Part shown: one piece after another, positions 63,761 through 64,000 of the stretch
Layout of the letters: each line of letters opens with the position of its first letter
Position numbering within the stretch: position 1 is the stretch's first letter
Assembly: GCA_024304995.1 (NCBI GenBank)
Contig: JAMWZD010000003.1
Coordinates: 310,001-374,000, forward strand
Direction: 5' to 3'
DNA length: 64,000 nucleotides
Origin: Rickettsiales bacterium
GTDB taxonomy: Bacteria; Pseudomonadota; Alphaproteobacteria; Rickettsiales; UBA998
Notes under the pieces: model-generated
What the model saw: only the letters and a program-made list of their open reading frames with translations
Database searches by the model: none
What the model was told of the DNA's origin: nothing
Program-made: the position numbers and the translations under genes

Positions 63761-64000
63761 ATGGCACACACCCCGAATATGGGCGCGACATTGCTGGAAG
63801 CAGCGCAGGCACAAAAGGAAGTAACCGTGAATGAGGCACTGATGCGCATGGATGCATTGCTGAACACGGGCGCGATCAGCAAAAATGCTGCTACTCCTCC
63901 TGCATCACCCACAGCGGGTAATATGTATATTGTGGCAGATAACGCCACAGAGGAATGGGAAGGAAAAGAACAGCATATTGCCTATTTTGATCAGATATGG
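63761..64000 (+). CDS. DUF2793 protein, cut by the window edge
   Basis: 80 residues of an open frame from ATG 63761 with AAGGA seven bases upstream (63750-63754). The start (HTPNMGATLLEAAQAQKEVT) and the PPASPTAGNMYIVAD block match DUF2793, found in alphaproteobacterial phage and gene-transfer-agent tail regions. The 3' end is outside the window. Confidence 0.82.
   Translation, partial: MAHTPNMGATLLEAAQAQKEVTVNEALMRMDALLNTGAISKNAATPPASPTAGNMYIVADNATEEWEGKEQHIAYFDQIW

Overview
The window looks like chromosome from a free-living, Gram-negative alphaproteobacterium. Supporting this are a murB-ddl-ftsQ-ftsA run, an NDUFS6-type CHCC zinc-finger protein followed by a HIG1-type twin-transmembrane protein, a DNA-ligase-associated exonuclease, CpaF-type ATPases, BamA and SurA for the outer membrane, and a complete assimilatory sulfate pathway. 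I cannot place it below class from sequence alone. No rRNA, tRNA, CRISPR array or insertion sequence was seen.

Layout. 1-914: a decayed accessory patch with an ArdA-like antirestriction pseudogene and hairpins. 915-9001 (minus): an AT-rich extracellular polysaccharide-degradation block, with two tandem pectate-lyase-like proteins carrying C-terminal PKD-like repeats, a type IV pilin-like protein, and a PL14 lyase fused to a parallel beta-helix. 9161-16875: an RND permease, pyruvate kinase, an O-antigen ligase-like protein, Maf, and a metallo-beta-lactamase-fold exonuclease. 17024-24832: an M48 protease, a tiny membrane ORF, a frameshifted pentapeptide-repeat gene, NAD synthetase, an ECF sigma factor coupled to a vWA protein, and an orphan coiled-coil membrane protein. 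24930-28979: RuvX, two ceramidase-family membrane proteins flanking a small membrane protein, GreA and SurA. 28983-37042: mostly orphan genes (Gly/Ala-rich, Gln/Pro-tailed) mixed with a lytic transglycosylase, FtsE, PurU and IF-3.

37118-46365 is a sulfate assimilation and siroheme operon, cysG-cysH-cysJ-cysI-cysD-(phosphoesterase)-(76-aa protein)-cysN. CysH has the cysteine pairs of APS reductases and no APS kinase is present, so the predicted route is sulfate to APS to sulfite to sulfide. Several gaps in this operon carry related palindromic repeats. 46413-56940 holds a CBS protein, an MscS channel, two tandem CpaF ATPases, RpoN, and FtsA-FtsQ-Ddl-MurB, with rpoN where ftsZ would normally lie. 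57083-64000 holds a chemoreceptor, a half-size GDT1 transporter, a Fis-type AAA+ regulator, BamA, a PH/SHOCT protein, and the start of a phage or gene-transfer-agent-type DUF2793 protein cut by the window edge.

The parts most likely to be undescribed are the lyase/pilin block, the two-gene insert between cysD and cysN, the ceramidase pair with a hairpin directly abutting a start codon, and the scattered family of Gly/Ala-rich orphan proteins.
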